From Stenotrophomonas africana (GTDB lineage Bacteria; Pseudomonadota; Gammaproteobacteria; Xanthomonadales; Xanthomonadaceae), in NCBI RefSeq assembly GCF_013004645.1, contig NZ_JABEME010000001.1, positions 434,001-498,000 on the forward strand: 64,000 nucleotides of DNA, written 5' to 3'. The position numbers and the translations under genes are program-made. Shown in pieces: positions 36,781-45,039 of the stretch. The number at the start of each line of letters is the position of its first letter. Position 1 is the stretch's first letter. The notes under the pieces are model-generated. The model was not told where the DNA came from, made no database searches, and saw only the letters and a list, made by a program, of their open reading frames with translations.

Positions 36781-37995
36781 ATGAACATGACCCGCCGCCA
36801 TCCCCTGATCCTCGCCCTGGCCCTGCTCTGCGGCGCCAGCGCCCCTGCCTTCGCCACGTCCCCCGCGATGACCGAAAAGCCGTCCGCTGCGCTGCGCCTG
36901 GCCACCTACAACACCTCGCTGTATTCCGACGACGCCGGTGGCCTGATCAAGGAACTGGAAGGTGACAGCGAGCACGCACGCAAGATCGCCGCGGTACTGC
37001 AGCAGGTGCGTCCGGATCTGGTGCTGTTGAACGAATTCGACTTCGACGACGCCCATCGCGCCGCCGACCTGTTCCAGAAGCGCTACCTGGAAGTGGCCCA
37101 GCCCGGTGGCGGCAAGCCGCTGCACTTCGCCTACCGCTACCTGGCCCCGGTCAATACCGGCGTGCCCAGTGGACTGGACCTGGACAACAACGGCGTGGTC
37201 GGCGGCGAAGGCCGCAGCCGCGGCAACGATGCCTGGGGCTACGGCCTGCACCCGGGCCAGTACGGCATGCTGGTGCTGTCGCGCTACCCGATCGATGAAG
37301 CCAAGGTGCGCAGCTTCCAGCTGCTGAAGTGGAGCGCGATGCCCGGCGCGATCCGTCCGGTTGACCCGCGCACCGGCAAGAGCTTCTACAACGACCATGT
37401 GTGGTCGCAGCTGCGCCTGTCGTCGAAGTCGCATTGGGACGTGCCGGTGAAGACCCCGGGCGGCGTGGTCCACGCGCTGGTCTCGCACCCGACGCCGCCG
37501 GTATTCGACGGCCCGGAAAAGCGCAACGCCGCACGCAACCACGACGAACTGCGCCTGTGGCAGGAGTACCTGTCCAAGGGTCACAAGCCGTGGCTGTGCG
37601 ACGACAAGGGCCAGTGCGGTGGCCTGGCGCAGGACGCGCGCTTCGTGATCCTCGGCGACCTCAACAACGACCCGGTCGACGGCGACGGCCGCCATGAGGC
37701 GATCGTCGAGCTGATCGAGAACGCCCGCGTGCTGCGCTACCCCACCCCGCGCAGCGTCGGCGGCGAGCAGACCAGCCTGGCCTATGCGACCAAGGGCATC
37801 GAGCGCAAGGGCGCACCGTTCCACGCCACCGGCGATTTCGGCCCGAAGTCCGGCACCATGCGCCTGGACTACGTACTGCCCTCGACCGGTTTCGAATACG
37901 TCGGCAGCGGTATCTTCTGGCCGGCCAATGAAAGCCCGGAAGCGAAGATCGCCGACGGCAGCGACCACCACCTGGTGTGGGTGGACGTGCGGTAG
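36781..37995 (+). CDS. Secreted endonuclease/exonuclease/phosphatase (EEP) family protein
   Basis: The 404-residue protein has a signal peptide ending 'APAFATSP' and the EEP fold motifs: 'LATYNTSLYSDDAGG', 'DLVLLNEFDFDD' with the metal-binding Glu, 'GQYGMLVLSRYPI', 'ILGDLNNDPVDGDG' and 'RLDYVLPSTGFEYVGSGIFW', 'DGSDHHLVWVDVR' with the catalytic His-Asp pair. A phosphodiesterase or nuclease acting in the periplasm or outside is likely; members of the subgroup are annotated as endonucleases of extracellular DNA or as phosphatases. The final stop codon TAG is part of the GTAG head of the following SMAG repeat. Confidence 0.88.
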   Translation: MNMTRRHPLILALALLCGASAPAFATSPAMTEKPSAALRLATYNTSLYSDDAGGLIKELEGDSEHARKIAAVLQQVRPDLVLLNEFDFDDAHRAADLFQKRYLEVAQPGGGKPLHFAYRYLAPVNTGVPSGLDLDNNGVVGGEGRSRGNDAWGYGLHPGQYGMLVLSRYPIDEAKVRSFQLLKWSAMPGAIRPVDPRTGKSFYNDHVWSQLRLSSKSHWDVPVKTPGGVVHALVSHPTPPVFDGPEKRNAARNHDELRLWQEYLSKGHKPWLCDDKGQCGGLAQDARFVILGDLNNDPVDGDGRHEAIVELIENARVLRYPTPRSVGGEQTSLAYATKGIERKGAPFHATGDFGPKSGTMRLDYVLPSTGFEYVGSGIFWPANESPEAKIADGSDHHLVWVDVR

Positions 37996-38084
37996 AGTCG
38001 ACTGTTAGTCGACTGCACGGTGAGCGTACCGACCAACGGTCGGTACCCACCGGGTTTCGGTAGGCGACGACCGTTGGTCGTCGC
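37992..38084. repeat. Three SMAG-type repeats in a row
   Basis: The first, 37992-38014, is GTAG + AGTCGACT-GTT-AGTCGACT; the second, 38026-38046, is GTACCGACC-AAC-GGTCGGTAC; the third, 38060-38084, is GTAG + GCGACGACC-GTT-GGTCGTCGC. They have three different stems. The first overlaps the stop codon of the EEP gene, and the third is eight bases before the purT stop, so the cluster separates two convergent genes. Confidence 0.85.
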
Positions 38085-38091
38085 TCCTTTT

Positions 38092-39279
38092 TTACAGGCG
38101 CAGCTCGACGCCGATGGCGTCGGCGGCATCACGCGCGGTGGCGCGTGCTTCGTCGATGGTTTCCGCGCGCGCCAGGGTCACGCCCACGCGGCGATGGCCG
38201 TGCACGCTCGGCTTGCCGAACAGGCGCACGGCGGTATCCGGCACCTGCAGGGCGGCGGCCACGTTGTTGAAGTACGGCACGCCTTCGCCGTGCGCCAGCA
38301 ACGCACACGAGGCCGACGGGCCGCTCTGGCGGATCACCGGGATCGGCAGGCCGAGGATGGCGCGCGCATGCAGCGCGAACTCGCTCAGCTCCTGCGATAC
38401 CAGCGTCACCAGGCCGGTGTCGTGCGGGCGCGGCGACACTTCGCTGAACCATACTTCGTCGCCCTTCACGAACAGCTCCACACCGAACAGGCCCCAGCCG
38501 CCGAGGTCGTCGGTGATCGCACGCGAGATCTCTTCGGCACGCGCCAACGCAGCACTCGACATCGGCTGCGGCTGCCAGCTTTCGCGGTAATCGCCATCCT
38601 TCTGCAGATGCCCGATCGGCGCGCAGAACGAGGTGCCGCCGGCATGGCGCACGGTCAGCAGGGTGATCTCGTAATCGAAATCGATGAAGCCTTCGACGAT
38701 GCAGCGACCGGCACCGGCACGGCCACCGGTCTGCGCGTACTCCCACGCCGGGGCGATGTCCGCTTCGCTGCGCAGGGTGCTCTGGCCCTTGCCCGAGGAC
38801 GACATCACCGGCTTGACCACGCACGGCAGGCCGATGGCGGCCACGGCAGCACGGTATTCGGCCTCGGTATCGACGAAGCGGTACGGCGAGGTCGGCAGGC
38901 CCAGTGTCTCGGCGGCCAGGCGGCGGATGCCTTCGCGGTCCATGGTCAGGCGCGCAGCGCGCGCGGTCGGGATCACCCGCAGGCCCTGCTCCTGTTCCAG
39001 CTGGACCAGGGTTTCGGTGTGGATGGCCTCGATCTCCGGCACCACCAGGTGCGGCTGCTCCTGCGCGATCAACGCGCGCAGGGCCATTGCATCGAGCATG
39101 TCGATCACATGCGAGCGGTGCGCGACCTGCATGGCCGGGGCATCGGCATAGCGGTCGGCGGCGATCACCTCCACGCCCAGCCGCTGCAGCTCGATGGCCA
39201 CCTCCTTGCCGAGTTCGCCCGAGCCCAGCAGCAGCACGCGGGTGGCGGAGGGGGACAACGGAGTTCCAAGCTTGGCCAT
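38092..39279 (-). CDS. purT: Phosphoribosylglycinamide formyltransferase 2 (formate-dependent)
   Basis: The 395-residue ATP-grasp enzyme converts GAR to FGAR with formate and ATP in purine synthesis. Motifs are '[21 protein letters not shown]', '[17 protein letters not shown]', '[16 protein letters not shown]', '[15 protein letters not shown]' and '[19 protein letters not shown]'. ATG 39279 ([10 protein letters not shown]) is the normal start. It is divergent from the SPFH operon; regulation by a purine repressor is possible but I cannot see a clear site. Confidence 0.96.
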   Translation of the reverse strand: MAKLGTPLSPSATRVLLLGSGELGKEVAIELQRLGVEVIAADRYADAPAMQVAHRSHVIDMLDAMALRALIAQEQPHLVVPEIEAIHTETLVQLEQEQGLRVIPTARAARLTMDREGIRRLAAETLGLPTSPYRFVDTEAEYRAAVAAIGLPCVVKPVMSSSGKGQSTLRSEADIAPAWEYAQTGGRAGAGRCIVEGFIDFDYEITLLTVRHAGGTSFCAPIGHLQKDGDYRESWQPQPMSSAALARAEEISRAITDDLGGWGLFGVELFVKGDEVWFSEVSPRPHDTGLVTLVSQELSEFALHARAILGLPIPVIRQSGPSASCALLAHGEGVPYFNNVAAALQVPDTAVRLFGKPSVHGHRRVGVTLARAETIDEARATARDAADAIGVELRL

Positions 39280-39364
39280 GGCGGTTCCAGCAGCGATGTG
39301 AAGGCGGATGGGCATTCTAGCTGGCCACGCCCCTTGGCCATGGCATCCGACGAACGGTAGTCGA

Positions 39365-39380
39365 AAAGTGATATCACTTT
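39365..39380. promoter_or_regulatory. 16-bp perfect palindrome between purT and the SPFH operon
   Basis: AAAGTGATATCACTTT is perfectly self-complementary and is followed immediately by GATATC, giving overlapping GATATC-type half-sites. It lies 36 bases before the SPFH start, a place where a dimeric regulator would act. The next-but-one gene in the operon encodes a ribbon-helix-helix protein that could bind it; this is an inference. Confidence 0.6.
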
Positions 39381-39416
39381 GATATCTTCATTCCGAACCC
39401 TCAAGGACGTACCGCC

Positions 39417-40298
39417 ATGAAAGAGAAGTCGCTGTCTTCCCTCAACGGCCTCGGCACGCTGGCCGGCGCCCTGCTCGTCGCCCTCGCTGGCGCCGCCCTG
39501 TTCGTACTGGGCGCGGCAGCCAGGACCAGCGCCGGCTCGCCCAACCTGCTGCTGATGCTGCTGGGCGCCCTGCTGGTGGCACTGGGCGTATTCATCCTGG
39601 CCGGCCTGTACACCATCCAGCCCAACCAGGCGGCGGTGCTGAGCCTGTTCGGCAAGTACGTGGGCACCGTGAAGGACAACGGCCTGCGCTGGAACAACCC
39701 CTTCTTTGCCAAGCGCCGGGTCAGCCAGCGCGTGCGCAACTTCGAGAGCGGCAAGCTGAAGGTCAACGAGCTGGACGGCAGCCCGATCGAGATCGCAGCG
39801 GTGATCGTCTGGCAGGTGGTCGATGCCTCCGAGGCGGTCTACAACGTGGACGATTACGAGAGCTTCGTGCACATCCAGTCCGAATCGGCGCTGCGTGCGA
39901 TGGCCACCAGCTATCCCTACGACCAACACGAGGATGGCCAGCTGGCCCTGCGCAGCCACGCCAGTGAAATCTCCCAGCACCTGAAGAACGAACTGGCCGA
40001 GCGCCTGGCCGATGCGGGCGTGCAGGTGATCGACGCGCGCATCAGCCACCTCGCCTACGCCGCCGAGATCGCCCAGGCGATGCTGCAGCGGCAGCAGGCC
40101 AACGCGGTGATCGCCGCGCGCACGCGCATCGTTGCCGGTGCGGTGGGCATGGTCGAGATGGCCCTGGCCGAACTGCAGAAGAACGGCGTGGTGCAGCTGG
40201 ACGAGGAACGCAAGGCGCACATGGTCAGCAACCTGCTGACCGTGCTGTGCTCGGACCGCGGCACCCAGCCGATCGTCAACGCCGGCTCCCTGTACTGA
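39417..40298 (+). CDS. SPFH (stomatin/prohibitin/flotillin-like) membrane protein
   Basis: The 293-residue protein has two N-terminal hydrophobic helices (about residues 12-34 and 42-63), then the SPFH domain beginning '[20 protein letters not shown]', '[20 protein letters not shown]', '[20 protein letters not shown]' and the '[18 protein letters not shown]' and '[19 protein letters not shown]' segments. Such proteins form large membrane-anchored rings. It starts the operon with small RHH and DUF4177 genes, PH-like and M15 genes, all with short spacing. This is the subgroup close to SPFH/Band 7 proteins of Xanthomonadaceae; the precise role is not known. Confidence 0.9.
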   Translation: MKEKSLSSLNGLGTLAGALLVALAGAALFVLGAAARTSAGSPNLLLMLLGALLVALGVFILAGLYTIQPNQAAVLSLFGKYVGTVKDNGLRWNNPFFAKRRVSQRVRNFESGKLKVNELDGSPIEIAAVIVWQVVDASEAVYNVDDYESFVHIQSESALRAMATSYPYDQHEDGQLALRSHASEISQHLKNELAERLADAGVQVIDARISHLAYAAEIAQAMLQRQQANAVIAARTRIVAGAVGMVEMALAELQKNGVVQLDEERKAHMVSNLLTVLCSDRGTQPIVNAGSLY

Positions 40299-40343
40299 AC
40301 CACCCTCGCAACGGGGCGCCCCACCGCCCCGCCAGGAGTTTTC

Positions 40344-40523
40344 ATGAGTGAGAAGAAAGCCTATCCGCTGCGCATCAATGCCGAGGTCCTGGCCGCGGCA
40401 CAGCGCTGGGCTGACGACGAGCTGCGCAGCCTCAACGCACAGATCGAATACGTACTGCGCGACGCATTGCGCAAGGCAGGACGCCTGCCAAAACCCAAGC
40501 CATCTCCGGAGGACAAGGAATGA
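40344..40523 (+). CDS. Small ribbon-helix-helix (Arc-like) DNA-binding protein
   Basis: This 59-residue frame starts [19 protein letters not shown] and continues '[19 protein letters not shown]' with a final Lys/Pro tail. It has the Arc/MetJ pattern: a short beta strand ('AYPLRIN') followed by two helices, with residues for DNA contact in the strand. Small proteins of this type lie beside SPFH genes and in toxin-antitoxin operons. It begins 45 bases after the SPFH gene with a GCCAGGAG ribosome site, and its stop overlaps the next ATG. It is a candidate operon regulator through the palindrome at 39365, an inference only. Confidence 0.75.
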   Translation: MSEKKAYPLRINAEVLAAAQRWADDELRSLNAQIEYVLRDALRKAGRLPKPKPSPEDKE

Positions 40524-40699
40524 GCAAGCGCTGGAGCTACCAGACGATCGAGGTCAAGACGTCCATGATGGGCGTGCTGAAGCCTGAGGATGTCCAGGCC
40601 GAACTCAGCCGCCAGGGCCAACTGGGCTGGGAGCTGGTCAACATCATCATCCCGGCGCCGATGCGCCCGGCGATGCTGGTGTTCAAGAAGGAGGCCTGA
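40520..40699 (+). CDS. Small DUF4177-domain protein
   Basis: The 59-residue product ([19 protein letters not shown] ... [17 protein letters not shown] ... MLVFKKEA) matches DUF4177, with the typical 'YQTIEVK...' strand, 'G.LGWELV' helix and 'LVFKKE' strand. The domain is a small beta-alpha unit found in many bacteria without known function. ATG 40520 overlaps the previous stop (ATGA), so it is coupled to the RHH gene. It is followed by a GTG-start membrane gene three bases later. Confidence 0.75.
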   Translation: MSKRWSYQTIEVKTSMMGVLKPEDVQAELSRQGQLGWELVNIIIPAPMRPAMLVFKKEA

Positions 40700-40702
40700 G
40701 CC

Positions 40703-41296
40703 GTGGGCGGCAGTGACCCGAAACCGTTCGACGTGGCCGAGAGTTCGCCGTTACGCGTGCTGTGGGTCGTGCTGCCATTGCTGGCAGCCTTCGTCGCTTG
40801 CCTGTATGCACAACTGTACAAGGCGCCTGCCACGGCACCCTGGATCGAAGTAACGCTGTCGCCGCCCTGGTTCCGGATGGGCGGCAGTGCGGCATGGAGC
40901 CTGCTGGTGATCGCCCTGCTCGGCATCGGACTGGGCACAGCCTTCTTCCGCCGTCGGGTGGAACTGGCCGGCGACGTGCTGGACGTGCGCTCGACGATGT
41001 ACCGACGGCGCGTGCCGGTGGCGCAACTGCGGCTGGACCAGGCCGAGGTGGTCGACCTGCAACGTGACCCTCGCTATGGCATCCGCTTCAAGACCAACGG
41101 TTATGCAATGCCGGGTTTCTATTCCGGCCACTTCCGCCTGCAGGGCGGCGGCAAGGGTTTCGCGCTGGTCACCGACCGCACGCGCGTTCTCGCCCTGCCG
41201 GTCAGCGATGGCAGCACGCTGCTGCTCAGCCTGGACCGGCCGCAGTCGCTGCTCGATGCACTACGCAAGGTGGCCGCACCGGCGCCACGGCAGTAA
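40703..41296 (+). CDS. Membrane protein with bacterial PH-like domain
   Basis: The 197-residue protein starts at GTG 40703 (MGGSDPKPFDV). Two hydrophobic helices (about residues 18-38 and 62-80) are followed by a soluble domain with 'VELAGDVLDVRSTMYRRRVP', 'QDPRYGIRFKTNGYAMPGFY', 'RTRVLALPVSDGSTLLLSLD', the pattern of the bacterial pleckstrin-homology-like (bPH) families. The coupling with the SPFH protein suggests they act at the same membrane. Regulation by the operon promoter. GTG start is supported by position three bases after the DUF4177 stop. Confidence 0.75.
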   Translation: MGGSDPKPFDVAESSPLRVLWVVLPLLAAFVACLYAQLYKAPATAPWIEVTLSPPWFRMGGSAAWSLLVIALLGIGLGTAFFRRRVELAGDVLDVRSTMYRRRVPVAQLRLDQAEVVDLQRDPRYGIRFKTNGYAMPGFYSGHFRLQGGGKGFALVTDRTRVLALPVSDGSTLLLSLDRPQSLLDALRKVAAPAPRQ

Positions 41297-41305
41297 GCTG
41301 AGGCG

Positions 41306-42115
41306 ATGCAACGACGCCTGCCCCTGCTGATCAATACCGAGGCCATCGAACTGTGGCCTGCCCACCTGCTGCGCGCACGCAGCAACCTCGACGCACGCCT
41401 GTTGGCACAGGCGCAATGGGTGCTGCGGCGCAAGCGCGATGGCCGCTATCTGGCGGCCGTACTGCCGCACGGCGTGCATTCGATGGTGCCGCGCCTGCCG
41501 CGAGAGCCCGGGGTCGAGGACGCACTGGCACTGCTCGACGCCACGGCGACGCGCCCGGTTGGCGCTGCGCTGGAAGAACAATGGCTTCCGCTGGCCGGGC
41601 TGCAGCAGCGCCTGCAGCAGCTCGGCCTGGACCCGCAGCGCTACGCCGACGACAGCGGCCTGCCGCTGGAGCCCGAACCGTGCCTGCTGCATTTTGCCGG
41701 CCGCGACCGCTTCGCCCGGCCGCTATGGCTGCGCCGTGGCGCCGCGCAGGGCTGGCGACGGATGCGACTGCACGCGGCACGGGATGGCATTGCGCTGGAC
41801 GCGATCTCCGGCTTCCGCAGCCATGCCTACCAGCTGGGCATCTTTGAACGGAAACTGGCGCGCGGCCTGAGCGTGGCGGAGATCCTGAAGGTCAATGCCG
41901 CCCCGGGTTTCAGCGAACACCACAGCGGCCATGCGCTGGACATTGGTACCCCCGGCGATGCTCCCGCCGAAGAGACCTTCGAAGCCACCGACGCGTTCGC
42001 GTGGCTGCAGGCACATGCGGGCGGGCATGGCTTCCAGCTGAGCTACCCGCGCGACAATCCGCACGGCATCGTCTACGAACCCTGGCACTGGTGCTGGAAA
42101 CCGGCCAACGGCTGA
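41306..42115 (+). CDS. M15-type (VanY/D-Ala-D-Ala carboxypeptidase-like) protein
   Basis: The 269-residue protein has the zinc-site elements 'SGFRSHAYQLGIFERKLARG', 'GFSEHHSGHALDIG' (SxHxxGxAxD with His and Asp ligands) and 'YEPWHWCWKP' (His ligand), typical of the VanY/M15B family. No signal peptide is evident, which is unusual because the substrate should be periplasmic peptidoglycan; the N-terminal ~90 residues ('LLINTEAIELWPAHLLRARS') form an extra domain. It ends the SPFH operon, nine bases after the PH-like gene. Either it works in the cytoplasm (for example on precursors), is exported by another route, or the start is misassigned. Confidence 0.8.
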   Translation: MQRRLPLLINTEAIELWPAHLLRARSNLDARLLAQAQWVLRRKRDGRYLAAVLPHGVHSMVPRLPREPGVEDALALLDATATRPVGAALEEQWLPLAGLQQRLQQLGLDPQRYADDSGLPLEPEPCLLHFAGRDRFARPLWLRRGAAQGWRRMRLHAARDGIALDAISGFRSHAYQLGIFERKLARGLSVAEILKVNAAPGFSEHHSGHALDIGTPGDAPAEETFEATDAFAWLQAHAGGHGFQLSYPRDNPHGIVYEPWHWCWKPANG

Positions 42116-42611
42116 GCCCCTCGTGGCGAAAGCAATGCGAAATTCATGGAGCTGTCCGGGCGGGTAGGCTGGGCAGGGGACGCCGTGAATCCGTCCCTGG
42201 AGGCTTAGCCGCGCCATCCATGGCGCGGATACCCCTGCCCAGCCCACCCGCCCGGCCTCTGACAGTTTCCGTGTGCGTCCGCCACGGAATGGAACAAGAG
42301 AGCAAAGACAAAAGCAGGTCGCTTCGCTCGAAGCCTCTACAACGAATCAGCGTGCAGCTGTTGGGTCCGCCTTCAAGCGAGCCGAGCACCGCAGGTCCGG
42401 CGAGGGCGAAGAGGTGCGGGTGTCTGAGCGCAGCGAGTTCCCGCACCGTCCCTCGGCGGACCGAGGAGCACAGGGTACCGATGCGCAGCATCGGCTCGCG
42501 GCCGGCGGCGCGTTTCTTTTGGTTACTTTTCTTTTCGCGCGAAAAGAAAAGTAACGCCCCTGAACGCTGCAGATCGCATCAGCATGGATTGAAGCGACAA
42601 TGTCGACTCAG
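42116..42611. repeat. Gene-free composite repeat region with nested palindromes
   Basis: This 496-bp stretch has no convincing gene but is full of structure. A large inverted repeat (arms 42156-42179 and 42232-42255, both about 24 bases with one mismatch) encloses a nested 9-bp hairpin (CCGCGCCAT-CC-ATGGCGCGG). Further on are GC-rich palindromic pieces (GCGGGTGTCTGAGCGC, GGTACCGATGCGCAGCATCGG) and a perfect 34-bp palindrome at 42522-42555 (GTTACTTTTCTTTTCG then CG then its complement). Similar blocks are widespread in related genomes as I recall them. Their role is unknown; they may be mobile or regulatory repeats, or transcript-processing sites. Confidence 0.7.
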
Positions 42612-42983
42612 TTACCGCCTCAACGCATTGATCGCCAGCAACACCCATCCGGCCATCATGCTGGTGCCGCCGATCGGTGCCATCCGCGTCGGCCACTGCC
42701 ACAGCGCGCCGCCCACCAGGCTGCCAGAGAACAACAGCACGCCCAGCAGCAGCACATACAGCGCCAGATGCGCGATCGCGCCCTGCGCGCGCGGGCCAAG
42801 CGCTACCAGCACCGCACCGTGTGCGAACGCGTACAGCGCCGCCATGTTCAGATGCTGCTGCGCCAGCGGGTCGGTCACACCGTGCGAGGCGTAGGCAGAC
42901 AGGCCGATCGAGGCAGCGGCCAGCAATGCCCCCAGGCAGGCCAGCAGCGAAGGCTTACGTGCGCGACGTTCCAGATTGAACAT
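42612..42983 (-). CDS. DUF423 family inner-membrane protein
   Basis: The 123-residue protein has four hydrophobic helices. The segments 'ALLAAASIGLSAYASHG', 'LNMAALYAFAHGAVLVALG', 'LLLGVLLFSGSLVGGALWQW' and 'RMAPIGGTSMMAGWVLLAINAL' are typical of YgdD/DUF423. The start is ATG 42983 (MFNLERRAR); the upstream in-frame ATG 43025 overlaps the terminator of the previous gene. Function unknown. It borders the repeat region at its 3' end. Confidence 0.87.
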   Translation of the reverse strand: MFNLERRARKPSLLACLGALLAAASIGLSAYASHGVTDPLAQQHLNMAALYAFAHGAVLVALGPRAQGAIAHLALYVLLLGVLLFSGSLVGGALWQWPTRMAPIGGTSMMAGWVLLAINALRR

Positions 42984-43023
42984 GTGGGCTCCTTGCGCAG
43001 CGCCCCTTGCCGGGCGCCAGATC

Positions 43024-43053
43024 AAAAAAAACGCGCCGCAATGAGCGGCGCGT
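43024..43053 (-). terminator. Rho-independent terminator downstream of the SRPBCC/GyrI fusion
   Basis: ACGCGCCGC-AATGA-GCGGCGCGT is a perfect 9-bp stem with a T run on the minus-strand side (A run 43024-43030). It closes the transcript of the gene at 43088-44161. Confidence 0.9.
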
Positions 43054-43087
43054 TTTCGTGTCCAACACTACATGGGTCAGCCGAGAC

Positions 43088-44161
43088 TTACTTGACGGCC
43101 CAGTAGATGTCGTAGGTACCTTCCGGAGTGAACGACTTGTCGATGCCGTCCTTCCAGGACTCGTACGGACGGTCGATGACTTCGTTGCCCGAGGTCACGG
43201 CCCAGGCGCGCAGGCCGTTGCGGGCCACGTCCAGACCCGCCATGTGGCCGGTGTAGGCCGCATGCGCCGAACGGTGCGGAGCCACGTGCACGTACTTGAC
43301 CGGAGCGCCGCCATCGATCTTGACGGTCAGCTCTTCAGCGGTGGCACCTTCAGCACCCTTCTTCTTCACCGGCTGGGCGATGTCGAAGGCGTACTTCTCC
43401 TGACCGAAGTCGGTGGTGATGATGCGGAACGGACCGGCGGCTTCAAGGCCATTGGCCTCCATCACGCGCTTGATCCACTCCTGGTTGTCCTTGATCGACT
43501 TGGTGATCGTGTCCTGACCGCGGTCCACGTTACCGGCGTTGACGACCAGCAGGTCTTCAGCCGGCACATCGACGATAGCCAGGTCGGTCAGCGGGGCTTC
43601 CGGGGTGCGGTAGTCGACGTTCGGGACGCTGGCCAGCATGTTGGCCATACGCGACAGACCCATCTTGATGTCGTCGCCGATCTGGCGGCTGACATACAGG
43701 CCGGCGTAACGACCGAACAGGTCGAAGCCGTACTTCACCGAGTAGTCCTGGGTGATCTTGACGTTGCGGCCACCCTTGCCGGTCGGCTCCAGGGTGAAGG
43801 TGCTGATCTTGTCGTGACCCTTGGTGGCGTCTTCGATGGCGATGGCAACACGCTTGTTCTCTTCGGCTTCGGTGATCTTCCAGGAACCGGTGCCCAGGTC
43901 CTTGGAAGTGAAGTCGAGGGTGGCACCGACGCCGGAGGCCGGGCCGGACAGCTTCAGTTCAACGGCGGGATCGCGCAGTACCAGCGGGTTCCAGTCCTTG
44001 AAGCGGCGCAGGCTGCTGACCGTGTCGTACACGATCGTCATCTTGCGGTTGGTCTCGATGCTTTCGGTGATGTGACGCTCGCCCGGCAGACATACGCCAA
44101 TGATGACGAACAGGCCAGCCACGATCCCCAAGGCGATCAGGAACTCGATAATACGGGTCAT
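43088..44161 (-). CDS. Anchored SRPBCC-domain protein fused to a GyrI-like domain
   Basis: The 357-residue protein has an N-terminal membrane anchor (residues about 4-26). The first soluble half is an SRPBCC/polyketide-cyclase-like domain ('MTIVYDTVSSLRRFKDWNPL', 'GVGATLDFTSKDLGTGSW', 'FTLEPTGKGGRNVKITQDYS'), and the second is a GyrI-like domain ('LVVNAGNVDRGQDTI', 'GLEAAGPFRIITTDFGQEKY', 'HVAPHRSAHAAYTGHMAGLD'). Both are ligand-binding folds, so it may bind a hydrophobic or amphipathic molecule at the membrane. It is a single gene between a terminator and the LuxR response regulator, about 230 bases from it. Function unknown. Confidence 0.82.
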   Translation of the reverse strand: MTRIIEFLIALGIVAGLFVIIGVCLPGERHITESIETNRKMTIVYDTVSSLRRFKDWNPLVLRDPAVELKLSGPASGVGATLDFTSKDLGTGSWKITEAEENKRVAIAIEDATKGHDKISTFTLEPTGKGGRNVKITQDYSVKYGFDLFGRYAGLYVSRQIGDDIKMGLSRMANMLASVPNVDYRTPEAPLTDLAIVDVPAEDLLVVNAGNVDRGQDTITKSIKDNQEWIKRVMEANGLEAAGPFRIITTDFGQEKYAFDIAQPVKKKGAEGATAEELTVKIDGGAPVKYVHVAPHRSAHAAYTGHMAGLDVARNGLRAWAVTSGNEVIDRPYESWKDGIDKSFTPEGTYDIYWAVK

Positions 44162-44394
44162 TCAGAGAGTCTCCGGGGCCGATCCCACGGCCGGGTTGAT
44201 TGAAGCGAAGCGCCAATCCTAGCAGGCTTCGCGGGCATTGTTTATCGGGATTGGCGCACCGGTTTCCCTGCCGGCTGCGTATTTGTATGGACAAAGAGTT
44301 CGAAGGGTAACGCATACGGCTAGCGGCCAGTAGGGGGCAACCTTGGCCGCAACCTCTGACCCTCACCCAAGTCTTTGTACCAGAACGACTTTCC
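44162..44394. other. Intergenic region, SRPBCC gene / response regulator
   Basis: This 233-bp stretch between two minus-strand genes must carry the promoter of the SRPBCC gene. I see no clear structure except GC-rich stretches and an AT-rich part near 44260-44300. Confidence 0.4.
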
Positions 44395-45039
44395 TCAGAC
44401 CAACTGCAGTTCGAACGCCTTCAGTACGGCGCGCGTACGGTCGCGCACGCCCAGCTTGGAGAGGATGTTGGACACGTGGTTCTTGATGGTCCCTTCGGCG
44501 ACACCCAGCGAATTGGCGATCTCCTTGTTGGAGAAGCCACTGGCCATCAGCCGCAGGATCTCGGTCTCACGGTCGGTCAGCGGGTCCGGACGGTCCAGGC
44601 TGACGAACTCGTTGCGCATGTGCTCCAGGCCGGACAGCAGGCGCTGGGTCACGGCCGGCTGCACCAGTGAGCCGCCGTCGGCCACGGTGCGGATGGCACC
44701 GACCAGCTGCGCCAGGGTCACGTCCTTGAGCAGATAGCCCTTGGCACCGGCCTTGAGCCCGGCCAGCACAAGCTGGTCGTCATCGAAGGTGGTGAGGATG
44801 ATGGTCGGCGGCAGCTGCTCCTGGCGCGACAGCATCTGCAGCGCCTCCAGGCCGGACATCACCGGCATGCGCATGTCCATCAGGACCACGTCGGGACGCA
44901 CCTGCGGTATCAGCTCGACCGCCTGCCGGCCATCGCCGGCCTCGGCAACCACCTCGATACCGTCGTCGAGCGCCAGCAGGGAGCGGATTCCCTGCCGCAC
45001 CAGGGTTTGGTCGTCGACCAGGCAGACGCGAATCATCAA
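44395..45039 (-). CDS. NarL/LuxR-family response regulator
   Basis: The 214-residue regulator has a receiver domain with the phosphorylation Asp in 'RPDVVLMDMRMPVMSG' (about residue 55), the Thr and Lys switch residues in 'IILTTFDDDQ' and 'GAKGYLLKDV', and a C-terminal LuxR helix-turn-helix ('LTDRETEILRLMASGFSNKE', 'LGVAEGTIKNHVSNILSKL'). Its start overlaps the stop of the kinase gene by four bases (ATGA), so the two form one operon. The signal and targets are unknown, but this type often controls envelope or antibiotic responses. Confidence 0.92.
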   Translation of the reverse strand: MMIRVCLVDDQTLVRQGIRSLLALDDGIEVVAEAGDGRQAVELIPQVRPDVVLMDMRMPVMSGLEALQMLSRQEQLPPTIILTTFDDDQLVLAGLKAGAKGYLLKDVTLAQLVGAIRTVADGGSLVQPAVTQRLLSGLEHMRNEFVSLDRPDPLTDRETEILRLMASGFSNKEIANSLGVAEGTIKNHVSNILSKLGVRDRTRAVLKAFELQLV

